Of a DNA stretch of 64,000 bases, positions 1 to 9,330 are shown piece after piece. How positions within the stretch are numbered: position 1 is the first letter of the stretch; each line of letters opens with the position of its first letter. The notes below the pieces were generated by a model. That model had not been told where the DNA came from. It saw only the letters and a program-made list of their open reading frames with translations, and searched no databases. The stretch comes from Flaveria trinervia (taxonomy: Eukaryota; Streptophyta; Magnoliopsida; Asterales; Asteraceae), in NCBI GenBank assembly GCA_025506515.1, contig CM046457.1, forward strand, positions 42,863,525-42,927,524. Direction: 5' to 3'. The position numbers were made by a program, and so were the translations under genes.

Positions 1-600
1 CAATCACCATCTTCTTCAACTCAGGCCATTTCATTCTCCCGATTGCCTGATTACCCTCTGCTTAGACAATGTTGTCCCACCAGCACAGAGCTGAATCCAC
101 AAAAGAGTGGGTAGCAAACTTGACCTTTTGGTCCTCTCGGCACTCGCGATATCGAGAACAGCTTCCATTTCCCTCACCCACCGGTGAGCAGCTGCAGCGG
201 TGCCGTTTCCATCAAAAGTAGGGGGCTTGCATCTCATAAATGCCTCGTAGTTACATCCTCGCACTGCCTCTGGCACAGGCTCTTCTTCTTCCTCTTCATC
301 ATCAGACAGAACCGTTTCCGGCCCTGGTTGTTCCCGTTCTCCAGAGGATCTGTTTCTTTCTTTTCTTTCCCCTTCTCGTACAGCCTTAATAACTTCAGTC
401 ACCACAAATGGTAAGATCGTCTGCATGACCTGATGTACTTCTTCTACAACAGCCTCCTTTACTGAGGCTCTCAGATTGGTGCTTTCGTCGCCACCCTCCG
501 GTGGGGGGTCTTTGGTTCTTCATGAACCACCCTCTCAACTCTGGGTCTTCCTCTCTTAGGTCGCGGTTCAACACCGTGACCTCCACCCCTAGAAGCTTTG
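1..600 (-). pseudogene. gypsy gag, N-terminal part, frameshifted
   Basis: The minus-strand reading frame contains an acidic, Glu-rich linker and then the plant gypsy gag signature (residues like FMRCKPPTFDG followed by a Trp-rich helix around RWVREMEAVL). This is the retrotransposon Gag capsid family, which packages element RNA. The frame runs openly from about 480 to about 140. The continuing capsid helices (the expected alanine-leucine-Cys-Trp-Trp segment) are found in the neighbouring frame, so one indel lies near 140. A stretch of gag N-terminal sequence continues to about 600. The C-terminus is off the window. Confidence 0.75.
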
Positions 601-952
601 AAGATCTACCTCCGGCCATCACACGCACACTGAAAGATTCAAACACCAACACGGTCATTCAAGGAAACAACTCAGTTTACGTTAAGTATAGTAAGTCCCT
701 AATTACAGTGGCCAGTTGTGATTAGCCACTTACTTTACTCTTCATACCCCAAGTATTACCTGTCCTGACTACATCAGTATTTAAATCTACATACAACACA
801 TAACCACATACCATGCGCACATAAAACCGGTTAACTTTATGAAAATACCTGATGGTACGCAGCTACTCAGTTTGGCATCCCATTCCCTTCCGTCCCATTC
901 TCAATTTAAGATCAGGTTTATTTTGAAAATTTACCCATTTCACTTAAACTTT

Positions 953-965
953 GGCTCTGATACCA
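953..965 (-). other. primer binding site of the gypsy element
   Basis: The minus strand reads TGGTATCAGAGCC three bases after the LTR end. This is complementary to the 3' end of plant initiator methionine tRNA, the usual primer for reverse transcription in plant LTR elements, and it fixes the LTR boundary at 969. Confidence 0.85.
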
Positions 966-1448
966 ACTTGTAAGGCCCCGTTCCCAGGACGCTTACAGCT
1001 GGGTTCTCATCGCACATAAAACATATAATTACATTTGTATTTAATAATCGCAGCGGAAAACTAAAACAAACTTTCATTTCCATGTAAAAGTTTTTGCAAG
1101 TTAATACGACATTCATTACAAAATAGCTTGTTCGCATTACAATGCAAAAACATTAATCAAAAGAACGCCATCCCAAAAGAGCTGAGTAGTCGCCCGTGCC
1201 ATCCTCAGCAAACATTACCTGCCAACTGGAAACACATCAAAGTCAGCGTTGCTGAGTGAGTTCTAGCTTTATAAATAAAACATACTTTACTTTCATATAA
1301 AACCGTTCGTTACTTTTACATGATCACACATCGTACGTACACATAGATAATATCATTATTATCTTCTTCATTCGTTCATTCGTTCTTTCATTACCTTACT
1401 TGCGCATCGGACATCATCCATACCAATACCATGTGCTACACCCCGGTT

Positions 1449-1579
1449 AGTCGTAGCTACCGGGCCGAAGTCAACAAATGAACAGCTAAACGTATGCACG
1501 GTACTAGGAGTAACCATCAGTCTTAGCTACTGGGCCGAAGTCAACAAATGAACAGCTAAACGTATGCCACAGTACTAGG
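1449..1579. repeat. two-copy tandem repeat, 70-bp period, in the LTR
   Basis: The block starting TAGCTAC at 1454 recurs at 1524. The shared core contains GGGCCGAAGTCAACAAATG and then AACAGCTAAACGTATGC, with only a few substitutions and one inserted base. Confidence 0.85.
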
Positions 1580-2035
1580 GGTGAGCGGTAGAGGTTCTAC
1601 ATTTAGGGTCAATCACCAAGAAGGACCCGTTATCCGATGCGTGCAAGACGTTTCATTCGTTCATTAATACATGCATTCATTCATCATGTTCCTCTTTCTT
1701 TATCTTTCACTTTACGTTACATAATACTTCGTTCATTCATCATAATAGGTAAAGCCATAGGAAAGATATTATACATCACACTAAGGAACATTAACATGCA
1801 TCAACATCACATCATACAGGGCAACATCATACATACATATCATACAACATCATCACCCTCATCATGCCCAACATGCTTTCTAAGACCTCGATCGTCGTCT
1901 TAAAACTATTATGGGAACCTTTACATCAAAACTTACATCTGCACTTTCCCCCAAAAGTCAGAAGTCAATCTACACCTTCCTCGGGTACAACAGCCCTATT
2001 CGGGCGTATGGACACCCTTCAGTCGCATTACCTCC

Positions 2036-2220
2036 ATGCGACTGAACATCATGCGAATGAACTAATACGGATGAACACCTATGCGAATGAACATCCAGTC
2101 GTGCGAATGGAAAATGCGGATGAACACCTATGCGACTGGACCTTCAATCGTGCGAATGAACCTTCAGTCGTGCGAATGAACCTTCAGTCGTGCGAATGAA
2201 CCTTCAGTCGTGCGAATGGA
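2036..2220. repeat. 20-bp minisatellite in the gypsy LTR
   Basis: Four consecutive 20-bp units (unit TGCGAATGAACCTTCAGTCG) occupy 2131-2210. The last three are identical and the first differs at a few positions. Looser copies built from the same words (TGCGACTGAA, TGCGGATGAA) extend upstream to about 2036. A similar array lies in the gypsy LTR at 44310-44810. Confidence 0.9.
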
Positions 2221-2849
2221 CCCCAATCGCACCCTAATCGGCCGTACGGCCTCCATTCGGCCTCCAGTCGGTCGCCTAGCCCTAACTGATGCAGAATGCA
2301 GTTCAACCCGACTGCAGCCGAGGGTTTTCGGCCTCCAAACTCATCTAAACCCATTTTGAGCCTAAATAGACCACCCTAAAGCTTAGGGATGCATACCATA
2401 ACCTTATTCAAGCACATCCAAGCAAGAAATCAAGCCCCAAACGGGTCCTACGCATACATACACGCATACATACGGGTCTTCACCCAAAAACGCAAAAAAG
2501 GTTTTTAGATGTGTTCCAGCCCCAAAATCATTCAAAAACATGTAAAAGAGGGGTCCTAGAACTCACATAAACGAGCACAATGACAAGAGCTTCGATTCGG
2601 CTTAATTCACGATGATTTTGGCGACCCAAACCAACTCGAACCAACACTTTTCCTCTTTTTCTCTTCTTTCTCTCTTCTTCTTTATGAAACTGAAATGTGG
2701 GTGTGGGGAGAGTGGGCTGCCCTCTCCCTACATATCACCACATTTCCCAACTTTTTTCGTTGGCGAGTTGGTCCCTCGAATTTTGAACTTTATTTTCTTT
2801 TCTTTCGCCACCGGCTTCAAAATAATAAATATCCGAGTGTTACAATCAC

Positions 2850-4747
2850 AGTCTTCTTCTTCTCCTCAAAAGGATAGTGACCCTTCTTAGAATCCACCTC
2901 TTTACTCTTCTCAGAGGAATTCCTCACTATCTCTTCTTCATTCTCTTCACTCCTAGGATCAATGAGAGGAAGCTCATCTTCACAAGTTCCACACCTAGGA
3001 TCAATGAGAGGAAGCTCATCTTCACAAGTTCCACACCTAGGAGGTCTTACAGACAAGATTGTGTGTGGAGGAGCTATCTCATTTGATCCGAGTCCCTGCC
3101 TGTTTTGATAGCACACTTTGTTGTGCAGGGATGAGAATATCATGTTCTTGAAAGTCTCTTCTTCAAGAACACTCTTTTCTGCCCTGGCTTTGCTGATCAC
3201 AAGCTCAGCCTGACACTCAGTCAATTTGGTTATGAGATCTTTGATTTGAGTCCTAAAATCTGTGTGTTCATGTTTTTGAACTAAAATGGTTTTCTCTAGG
3301 TCCTCTATCTTCAGTTTATAATCATTTTCAAACTTTCTAAAATCAGATTTTAAAATGTTTAAGGACTCAAGATCAGATCTTATCTCCAAGTTAAAGGACC
3401 TGTATCTATTGACTTTAGCAATGCATTCAGGAGTCAGAGATGTTCCAATACCCTGGCTTCTTCATGATCTACCATCAATGCTTGGTTTGGAGAAGCATCT
3501 TCCACCTGAAAGCTCCAGTCAAAGCCTCTTTCTTCAACAACAACAGCAGCCTGCTGCTTTGACTTCTCATTCTGGAGAGCTTTGTCAGTGTAGTTAGGTC
3601 TGGACTGTGTTTGGCCACCACTTGTTTTAGGTGCCTTACACTCTCTGGCAAAGTGGCCCATCAAGTTACAATTGTAACACTTGACTTTGCCTTTGTCCAG
3701 GCCAAACTTTCCACTGATTGCATTGCTTGGAAACTTCCTTCCAGTCCTCTTGTAGAATTTCTTGGCTCTATGAGTGAGAAGAGCCATCTATTGGACTATT
3801 TCCATGTATTCCAGATCATTTGGATTAATACAGTCCAGGTTTTCAAGAGTGAAAAGAGAGTTGCCACAGCTTTCATCAGAAGACACAAAAGCTTAAGAAG
3901 AGCTTGTCTCTTAGAATGGGCTTCCTTGAGTGTAGTTCTCCCTTGGTGTCTCTGGGAAGGTGATGAAAGGACCCTTTGGTGAGTTGTCAAGATAGCATAT
4001 GAGATGATGTTTGGGTTCTATGCTATCCCTTTCAACCACATGTAGGGCTGAACCCATTTGATTGTTGGAGTTGCCAGATGAACCTTGCATGTTCATCTCC
4101 ATCTGGTAGCCACTGAGAATCCCATATAACTTTGTCAGAGTAAGAGTTTTGAGATTTTCAGTCCTCTTGATCACCACACAGTAGTGTGTCCACTGCCTAG
4201 GAAGTAAAGACATGAACTTCCTTACAATGTCTTTATTCTCAAGAGAAACTCCTCCATCCACAAGGGTATCCATAATCTCAACATACCTGAAGTATTGCTA
4301 AGTCATGGTTTCACCTGTTTTGAAGGTGAAGTTTTCAAACTGCTGCTTCAGGAGATCCTTCTTATTCTCCTTGGCTTCAAAGGAACCCTCAAACATCAGT
4401 TTCAGTGCATCCCACAGCTGCTTAGCTGTTTTGCACTTCTTGAAACCTCTGTACACAGAGTTTGGAAGGGCAGTTTGAAGGGCTGTCATGGCTTTTTTGT
4501 TAATCTCTACTCTCTTCCTATCTTCATCAGAGTAGTTAGCCACATCCTTGGGGATCATACCTACACCAGTAGCAGAGGGGGTGCTAGGTATGAAAGGTCC
4601 ATTTTCAATAGACTTCCACATTCTTGAATCAAGAGACCTGATGAAACCTTCTATTCTCAGGCACCATGTATCAAAGTCATCAAGAGTGATTAGTGGGGAC
4701 TTGTTCATGGTTCCAGTTTTCATATCAGTCTTGGAAATGGCTGCCAT
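2850..4747 (-). pseudogene. copia gag with zinc knuckle and coiled coil, broken into several frames
   Basis: The first piece (4747-4298) is a UBN2-type gag capsid with an ATG start directly after the leader. The next (4273-3911) continues the capsid with a conserved RKFMSLLPRQWTHY block. Then comes a CCHC zinc knuckle (CYNCNLMGHFAREC, about 3637-3690). Last is a Lys/Glu-rich coiled coil (3389-3100) related to the one after gag in the copia element at 47260. The pieces are separated by stops or frameshifts, so the protein is not made whole. A 14-residue duplication (RCGTCEDELPLIDP twice) comes from a 42-bp tandem repeat. Confidence 0.8.
2952..3035. repeat. perfect 42-bp tandem duplication inside copia gag
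   Basis: Two identical 42-bp units, 2952-2993 and 2994-3035, each beginning CCTAGGATCAATGAGAGG. The length is a multiple of three, so the reading frame is kept and 14 residues are repeated. Confidence 0.95.
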
Positions 4748-4817
4748 TTGAAAAGTTTAGTATTTGTGTGTGTGAGGGATCTTAAGATGTTAAGATCTTA
4801 TATCAAGAGCCTGGAAA

Positions 4818-4829
4818 GCTCTGATACCA
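4818..4829 (-). other. primer binding site of the copia element
   Basis: The minus strand reads TGGTATCAGAGC just inside the LTR end at 4832, matching the 3' end of initiator Met tRNA. Confidence 0.85.
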
Positions 4830-4831
4830 AA

Positions 4832-5645
4832 TGCATGATCGATGAAGGGGGTCACTTACAACACAGTACAACAAAGAGGAGATTAACCAAACTTAATCAA
4901 ATAGTAAACTGGATTAACCACAAGTGAGACACTAAGAACACAAGTAATATAAGAACAATAGAACAATGGTATATGGTTTTCAAGAATGCAGTATATTGCT
5001 TTCTCTATGTTCTATTACAAGTGTTACAAAGCATATTGGAAAGATACAAGAACATGAGATACTTATACTACATCCTACAGCCGGCTATACTTTGAAAGCC
5101 AGCTGGATACAATTGACTAGACACAAACAAAAACAATTGTAGAGTCAAAACGCAGATTGCCTTTTGACTAGTGACTATGATATGCCATAGTTCACATCCT
5201 TATCTATTATAAAAAAGATAAAGTACATGAAGTAGAAAGTTACTGACTCAAAACCTCAATGTACAGTTACCAAAAGCATGGACCTTTTCACCAACTCATG
5301 TAAGTTGGTGACATTACAGAGATGCAGCGGAAAGGTGTCCAGCTTTATGGAAAAGTACATCAGATAAAACATGTGTCAAAAGTCTTCGGAAGAAATCTGT
5401 CTACATGAGTTGAAGCTTCGGAAGACTTTGTCTCTGAGGCTTCGAAAGACTTCATCTTTGGCTTCGGAAAATATTGGTCTTGGCTTCGGAAGATATTGGT
5501 CTTGGCTTCGGAAGATTTCACACTTAGAATTCTTTTCAGTTGCATGTGTGAAACTTCCTAAACATTCTTCTTCAATGCACTTGTGCAGCATGCAGGATAG
5601 ACTTTGGATGTTTGAGTTGCATCAGCCTCTTCATTAATCTCTACA
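4832..5645 (-). repeat. 5' LTR of the copia element (814 bp)
   Basis: Bounded by TGCATG...CTCTACA on the plus strand. On the minus strand its first ~35 bases (TGTAGAGATTAATGAAG...) align with the start of the 47260 LTR (TGTTGGATCAAGAAGAAGG...). It carries about six CTTCGGAAG-type words between 5385 and 5520. Only one LTR is present in the window. Confidence 0.8.
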
Positions 5646-8012
5646 GTATACTTCAATAATTTCTTTTTAACCGTGAACCATTCCAAGTTTATTTGGAACA
5701 ATTGGGCTCCGAAAAGAGTTAATATCTTTGGATGGTGGGTGAAAATGAAAAAAAATACCAACCTTGAATGCCGCAATTAAAAGGAAGATTAACATACAGT
5801 CACCTCTATGTTTGATTGTGGTGACCAAAGTGAATTGATATAACATTTATTTATTTCATGTCTTTTAGCAAACTACGTGACATGTATCTCTTATGACTTT
5901 TATTTATAAAAAGAAAAGCATAGGAGAGTGACATGTATCTCTTATGACTTTTATCTATAAGCAAAAAGATGAGTAACAAGAAAGGAGCGGAAAAAAATGA
6001 TAGAGTGATTCAAAGAGTGAAAATTCATCATACGTATTCATTTATTGGTAGCTGGATTAATCATTTAAACTGTATGCAAACCAAATCAAAACAAGTATTT
6101 TTGTTAAAATCTATTAAAAAATAATTCAAATCCTAGTTTTTCCCCACTGAAATTGTACATATTATTTCAAATACAAAATACTTCCACTAATCATGAGGTT
6201 TTTTTTAACGATCAACGAATACTTTAAGTCTGGCATCCGAATAAATCCATTGGCAAAAGACTACTCATGTCTTGCATACATAGACAGTGTTGGTGATCCA
6301 GCATGTCCATCATTTTACGGGAAACCCACGCTTAAAGACTCACTATGATACAACCCTCAACCCACTTAAAGCATATTACATAAAATGAAACTCGAACCTA
6401 TGACATGCACATTGGAATGCATGGGATCCTTTCTCTATCTCATTTTTGCATCCCTCTTCTTGCTTTCTTCCTTCAATCTTGGTAGATTTGTTTTAGAATA
6501 GCATCACTCTTCAAAAATAATGAGCAACCACACTTAAATAAGTCAATTGTTATATTGTGAAAATCTTGTTGTAGGCAATGAATCAACGAGGCACTGTGAC
6601 TTTTTCTTACGACCTGAAAATATTAAAACTTTCATTGAATCTATCTTCTTGATCGTAACTTTCTATATATGGACTATTTCTCTTTTTTTTTTTAAATATT
6701 TATGGGAGTATAATGAATTAAGGAGAAGTAGCTTGAGACCAACTTATCAAAACTATGTAGTTTGATGTTAAATTAGATAACAAGAACATATTTTATAAAG
6801 TTTCATATGTAAGTTTAGATGCGTGACAACATCATATTTATTATTTTTTTATGTAAACTAGAATAAAAATTCAGTTTAAATAGATTTTGTTTGTCTCTCG
6901 TAAAAACTTGTATCATGTTTGGATTCATGAATCTGATCTGTTTTTTAGTTCATTATGTTTGACTTCTTATATCTCACAAATTTTCATGTTGGTTTGATAT
7001 TAAATAAACATAAAATGAACCCTTACTTTTCTCTATAATAATCTAAACTCTTCAATATTAAATAAAAATAAAGGACCACTAGTGATTCCATTGACAAATG
7101 ATGTCATTCATAGTTACATCATGTTGATCGTACAAAGTGACGCATCATTCATGTCGTAAGAAATATTAGTGTAGTGCGTTGGGTTGTTGACTTGTGACAA
7201 TCTAAACATGATAAAATAGAAGTTCATCAATGGCCCATAGCTCCATTTGACATTCGCGAACCAATTATATTAAGGTTTTCATACTGGCATAAAATCTAAA
7301 CTATTTGAGTTTATACAAACTTACATAAAGTTATATATATATTTTTATAAGTTCAACCGGTAATTTATTTATTCTCACCGAAACCTTTTATAATATAAAA
7401 TCATAGATTTTTCTATAGACAAAAGCCTAGTACCAAACTAAATGTTTTATCAAACATAATCATTGTCGTCATCATGATCTATAAGGGTGGAGAGGACATC
7501 TCTCGTTTATACAATAAGCTTTTGTGACAAACTACCAGTTAGATCGTCTTATATTGTTTTTCTCAAGCTTTGGTGCGGAATTTGCTGTTTTTATTTAATA
7601 ATTAGTAAATAATTTAATTTATATGATTTTAACACATAATACACTCTTATTAATTAAAAGTAAAATACAAAGTAGAACTCCGACCCCAACACAACACATT
7701 AACGTTGAATGACAATATCCAACAATGATCATCTCAAACCATCGCATGGTTTTAGACATGTTTCATATTGAAACATGATTTAACCAAATCATCCTTCTTG
7801 CTTGAGAAGGAAGCCACTTTCTTTTCTTTGCGTTGGAGTTGTTTCTTTGCGTTGGAGTTCTGGTGGTGCGGTATGGGAAATATATTATCTATGTGGGTTG
7901 TTTTCCAACGAGAGACTCTTATGTTCCTCGTTCTCCAAATTCTTGTTCTTGAACTTTATTATCTTCCTCCTTCAAGTAAACCATATCATGATATTTTTTT
8001 GAGGTTTGGGTT

Positions 8013-8092
8013 GGGTCGCGATAGGGTAGGTGTTTTGGGTCGCGATAGGGTAGCTGTTCGGGTAACAATAGGGTAGCTGTTTCGGGTCATGG
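8013..8092. repeat. short tandem repeat, ~24-bp unit, three and a half copies
   Basis: Units start at 8013, 8037 and 8060, with a partial copy at 8084. Each follows GGGTCGCGATAGGGTAGSTG with small changes; the third has AACA in place of CGCG. Confidence 0.85.
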
Positions 8093-8467
8093 TATGTAAA
8101 TGGATCAAACGTTGATCCAATCGAATATGACACTCACTTTGTAAAGCTTGAATAGGGATCCATTAACATTGTGGGGTATTGCAAGTATTGATATGGATTG
8201 GATTTGATTGATTTCGCCTCGCATTGACTTTAGGGTTGATGGCTTACGGGTAGAAATAGATTTGAAGAGTTTTGAGTAGTAGAAAAACAAGTGAAGATGT
8301 GTGAAAAATGAATCAAATTGTTGTTATTCATACATATTCAAAACAAAAATCATTTTAGTTAGTGCATAACAAGTATATAATCACTTACATAAAAACTGGC
8401 TATTGAAGGCTCGGGTTGCAATCGGGAAGAAGGGCAAGAACTTCCGACACCTAGCATGGCGGGGTAT

Positions 8468-8578
8468 GGGTGTTTTGTAGGTATCACATCGGACCGATAG
8501 TTGCGGGTGTTTTGTAGGTATCACATCGGACCGATAGTTGCGGGTGTTTTGTAGGTATCACATCGGACCGATAGTTGC
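8468..8578. repeat. 37-bp tandem repeat, three perfect copies
   Basis: Units at 8468-8504, 8505-8541 and 8542-8578 are identical, beginning GGGTGTTTTGTAGGTATCAC and containing ATCGGACCGAT, which is itself palindromic. Perfect identity implies a recent expansion. Confidence 0.95.
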
Positions 8579-8751
8579 AGGTTAAGTGCCCCGAGTAGCC
8601 TAAAATTTTAATGCCTACAACCTTGTAAATATAGCATGAACATTGTTCAAACAATGTGTTATACGACGGAAATAAACCAATTTTTTGATATCTACAAATC
8701 AGCCCCAACTTTACTAATTTAATATAACTTTAAATACACCTTGGTTAATAT

Positions 8752-8918
8752 AACTACTGATTTCCCTTGCACGATGTAGTGAGAAGCCCTTTATTTTACG
8801 CAAAAACACCTTGGTTAGCATCACAAACCGAGCCCTGTAGTCCAATTGGTGTTTGCTTTTCAACTACTGATTTCCCTTGCACGATGTAGTGAGAAGCCCT
8901 TTATTTTACGCAAAAACA
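8752..8918. repeat. 57-bp direct repeat, 110 bp apart
   Basis: 8752-8808 and 8862-8918 are identical over 57 bases, beginning AACTACTGATTTCCCTTGC. The word ACACCTTGGTTA also occurs before the first copy and after its end, so the whole patch looks like a partial tandem duplication. Confidence 0.9.
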
Positions 8919-9242
8919 AGATTATTTATGGTGCCAAGCAGAAGGTAAGTTGTAAATCATTAGTATAAAATAGAATGATAAAAAATTTGATGATGAGATG
9001 AATTAGAAGGATATAATATGAAAAAGAAGTAAAACATGAAGGAGTTGGTGGTAAAACGTGAATGGATCGACATTCAATAATGAAGAAAATGACGGAAAAA
9101 TAAAGTAATATTGAATGAACAGAAAGCCGTCGAGAAAGTAATTTTCATTGATGATCCATCATCATCTTCAACGATTTCTTGAATTTGATTGCAGATTCTT
9201 TTCATTTGGTTTGCTTCCACCTTCAAATCCTTCCTTCCTTCC

Positions 9243-9250
9243 TATATAAG
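9243..9250 (+). promoter_or_regulatory. probable TATA box of LON2
   Basis: TATATAAG lies 80 bases before the LON2 start codon. It is followed by a CT-rich leader (about 9265-9318), common in plant 5' UTRs. The transcription start would be expected about 30 bases downstream. This is inferred from sequence only. Confidence 0.6.
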
Positions 9251-9330
9251 CACCCTCACCTGATTCATCCATCTGCATCTCCTCCTTCTCCATCTCCTTC
9301 ATCTCCATCTCCTCCTAAACTTTTGATTCA

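Larger units (their letters stand above)
1..2844 (-). mobile_element. Ty3/gypsy retrotransposon, 5' part (LTR, PBS, start of gag), cut by the window edge
   Basis: Reading the minus strand, a 1.88-kb LTR is followed by a tRNA-iMet-type primer binding site and then gag, so this is the 5' end of a gypsy element whose remainder lies beyond base 1. The LTR ends form the short inverted pair TGTAA...TTACA. It sits inside the copia element that resumes at 2845; the five bases there, ATCAC, are the expected target-site duplicate, but the partner copy is outside the window. Gag is frameshifted, so the copy is probably dead. Confidence 0.85.
969..2844 (-). repeat. 5' LTR of the gypsy element, with internal minisatellites
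   Basis: 1,876 bp, bounded by TG...CA, with the PBS adjoining. It contains a 70-bp tandem duplication (about 1449-1579), a 20-bp minisatellite (2131-2210 with degenerate copies back to about 2036), and CT-rich sequence near 2640-2690. No coding frame is credible here. Confidence 0.8.
2845..5645 (-). mobile_element. Ty1/copia (SIRE-like) retrotransposon, 5' part, interrupted by the gypsy element
   Basis: Minus-strand order is 5' LTR (5645 to 4832), PBS (4818-4829), gag (4747 downward), then the gypsy insertion at 2845. Gag and LTR are clearly related to the copia element at 47260-59911: both gags begin with a short Met-Ala-x leader and share blocks such as YSDEDRK and CKTAK, and both LTRs carry CTTCCGAAG-type words. 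The pol half must lie beyond the window on the far side of the gypsy insertion. Confidence 0.85.
5646..9242. other. intergenic DNA between the copia LTR and LON2
   Basis: AT-rich, with no reading frame that resembles a known protein. The short open frames have no conserved motifs and no splice context. It contains three repeat patches listed separately (8013-8092, 8468-8578, 8752-8918). The last ~150 bases before 9243 should hold the LON2 promoter. I see no tRNA or conserved RNA. Confidence 0.7.

Noticed and set aside
2036..2220. Possible CRISPR-like array
   Set aside because: Units are directly adjacent with no spacers, inside a plant LTR; a minisatellite explains it.
6220..6430. Possible tRNA-derived SINE (GGTTCGAG-like B box on the minus strand)
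   Set aside because: No convincing A box, no A/T tail and no flanking duplication found.
8468..8578. 37-bp repeats as a CRISPR array
   Set aside because: Three adjoining copies without spacers in a plant intergenic region.
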